DNA from: Nitratireductor sp. B36
GTDB lineage: Bacteria; Pseudomonadota; Alphaproteobacteria; Rhizobiales; Rhizobiaceae
Reading direction: 5' to 3'
DNA length: 64,000 bases
NCBI RefSeq assembly: GCF_020833685.1
Contig: NZ_JACKZY010000002.1
Coordinates: forward strand, 868,001-932,000
Below, one piece after another: positions 63,442 to 64,000 of the stretch. Made by a program: the position numbers and the translations under genes. The notes below the pieces were generated by a model, which had not been told where the DNA came from, searched no databases, and worked only from the letters and a program-made list of their open reading frames with translations. Position 1 is the first letter of the stretch. Every line of letters starts with the position of its first letter.

Positions 63442-64000
63442 ATGTTCAAGAAGATCCTCATTGCCAATCGCGGTGAAATCGCCTGCCGGGTGATGAAGAC
63501 AGCAAAACGGATGGGCATCGCGACTGTCGCAGTCTATTCCGATGCCGATGCGGATGCTGTGCATGTGGAGATGGCCGATGAGGCGGTGCATATCGGCCCG
63601 GCTGCCGCCAATCAGAGCTATCTTCTCGGCGATCGGATCATCGCCGCCTGCAAGCAAACCGGGGCTGAAGCCGTTCACCCAGGCTACGGATTTCTTTCCG
63701 AGAATGCTGCCTTCTGTGAAAAGCTGGAGGCGGAGGGCATCGTTTTCATCGGGCCCAAGCCCAAGGCCATTCAGGCTATGGGCGACAAGATCACCTCCAA
63801 GAAGATTGCTGCGGAAGCAGGGGTCTCGACCGTTCCAGGTTTCATGGGGCTGATCGACGATGCCGAACATGCGGTGAAGATTGCCGGTGAAATCGGTTAT
63901 CCGGTGATGATCAAGGCATCGGCGGGCGGTGGCGGCAAGGGCATGCGGATCGCGTGGAACGATGATGAGGCTCGCGAAGGCTTCGAACGCTCGAAATCCG
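63442..64000 (+). CDS. pccA: Propionyl-CoA carboxylase alpha subunit (biotin carboxylase), 3' end missing
   Basis: The open frame runs off the window. The first 186 residues begin [20 protein letters not shown] and match the biotin carboxylase N-domain; [20 protein letters not shown] is characteristic of PccA. The later [12 protein letters not shown] is the ATP-grasp glycine-rich loop. The protein would be near 670 residues if complete. It diverges from the frmA operon; GGGGGGAACC precedes the ATG. Distinction from acetyl-CoA or methylcrotonyl-CoA carboxylase is by this N-terminal pattern only. Confidence 0.88.
   Translation, partial: MFKKILIANRGEIACRVMKTAKRMGIATVAVYSDADADAVHVEMADEAVHIGPAAANQSYLLGDRIIAACKQTGAEAVHPGYGFLSENAAFCEKLEAEGIVFIGPKPKAIQAMGDKITSKKIAAEAGVSTVPGFMGLIDDAEHAVKIAGEIGYPVMIKASAGGGGKGMRIAWNDDEAREGFERSKS

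Overview
This window is a gene-dense, fully colinear piece of core chromosome from an alphaproteobacterium of the order Hyphomicrobiales (Rhizobiales). It most resembles the Phyllobacteriaceae/Brucellaceae group (Mesorhizobium, Nitratireductor, Chelativorans-like). I infer this from gene order and protein sequence, not from a database search. The supports are the runs erpA/dgt-argS-SPOR-nagZ-scpAB-tatABC-serS-surE-pcm-LytM factor, yajC-secDF, and alaC-hom-glpX-recJ, plus a fused SecDF and a DUF1127 gene with CCUCCUCCC-loop RNAs. I see no insertion sequence, phage, integrase or CRISPR array.

Layout. 1-1.1 kb: 3' end of an NCS2 purine/uracil permease. 1.2-16 kb: erpA diverges from a long plus-strand series covering nucleotide sanitation (dgt), translation (argS, serS), cell envelope (SPOR protein, nagZ), chromosome condensation (scpA, scpB), an ABC ATPase without its partners, the Tat translocase, and repair or survival genes (surE, pcm). 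16-25 kb: a probably non-catalytic LysM/LytM lipoprotein, a DUF815 ATPase on the minus strand, yajC-secDF with a Mth938-like protein and an NDUFAF6-like protein, and a DUF4153 membrane protein. 25-28 kb: trmFO (minus, perhaps leaderless), an exported hypothetical protein, then the most unusual region. There, a 46-residue DUF1127 gene on the minus strand is followed by three repeated RNA units with nine hairpins in all, each showing the anti-Shine-Dalgarno-like motif CCUCCUCCC in its loop. 28-34.7 kb: tRNA-Leu(UAG), trigger factor, radC, map, sfsA, a BASS-like carrier, tRNA-Glu(UUC) and an M15/DUF882-type lipoprotein. 34.9-43.9 kb: PHA synthase, a small lipoprotein, alaC-hom-glpX-recJ and a patatin-like phospholipase. 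44-53.3 kb: folE-hisI, an IscU-like scaffold with yidD, thrS, an exported three-repeat protein, two flavoproteins, a MaoC/CoA-lyase pair and a DUF2336 protein. 53.3-60.6 kb: parE, the glycine-cleavage operon gcvT-gcvH-gcvP behind a tandem glycine riboswitch, and an XRE regulator. 60.8-64 kb: glutathione-dependent formaldehyde oxidation genes (alcohol dehydrogenase, a UPF0178 protein, S-formylglutathione hydrolase) and the start of propionyl-CoA carboxylase subunit A.

Functional links. Protein export and envelope biogenesis are strongly represented (Tat, SecDF/YajC, YidD, SPOR, LytM factor, NagZ). One-carbon metabolism connects gcvTHP, TrmFO (folate-dependent), FolE and formaldehyde oxidation. 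Fe-S assembly appears twice (ErpA, IscU-like). The DUF1127/CCUCCUCCC RNA locus is the best candidate for post-transcriptional control: its loops could pair with ribosome-binding sites. Compensatory changes between its units, and an excess of G-U pairs when it is read from the minus strand, support folded RNA transcribed with DUF1127.
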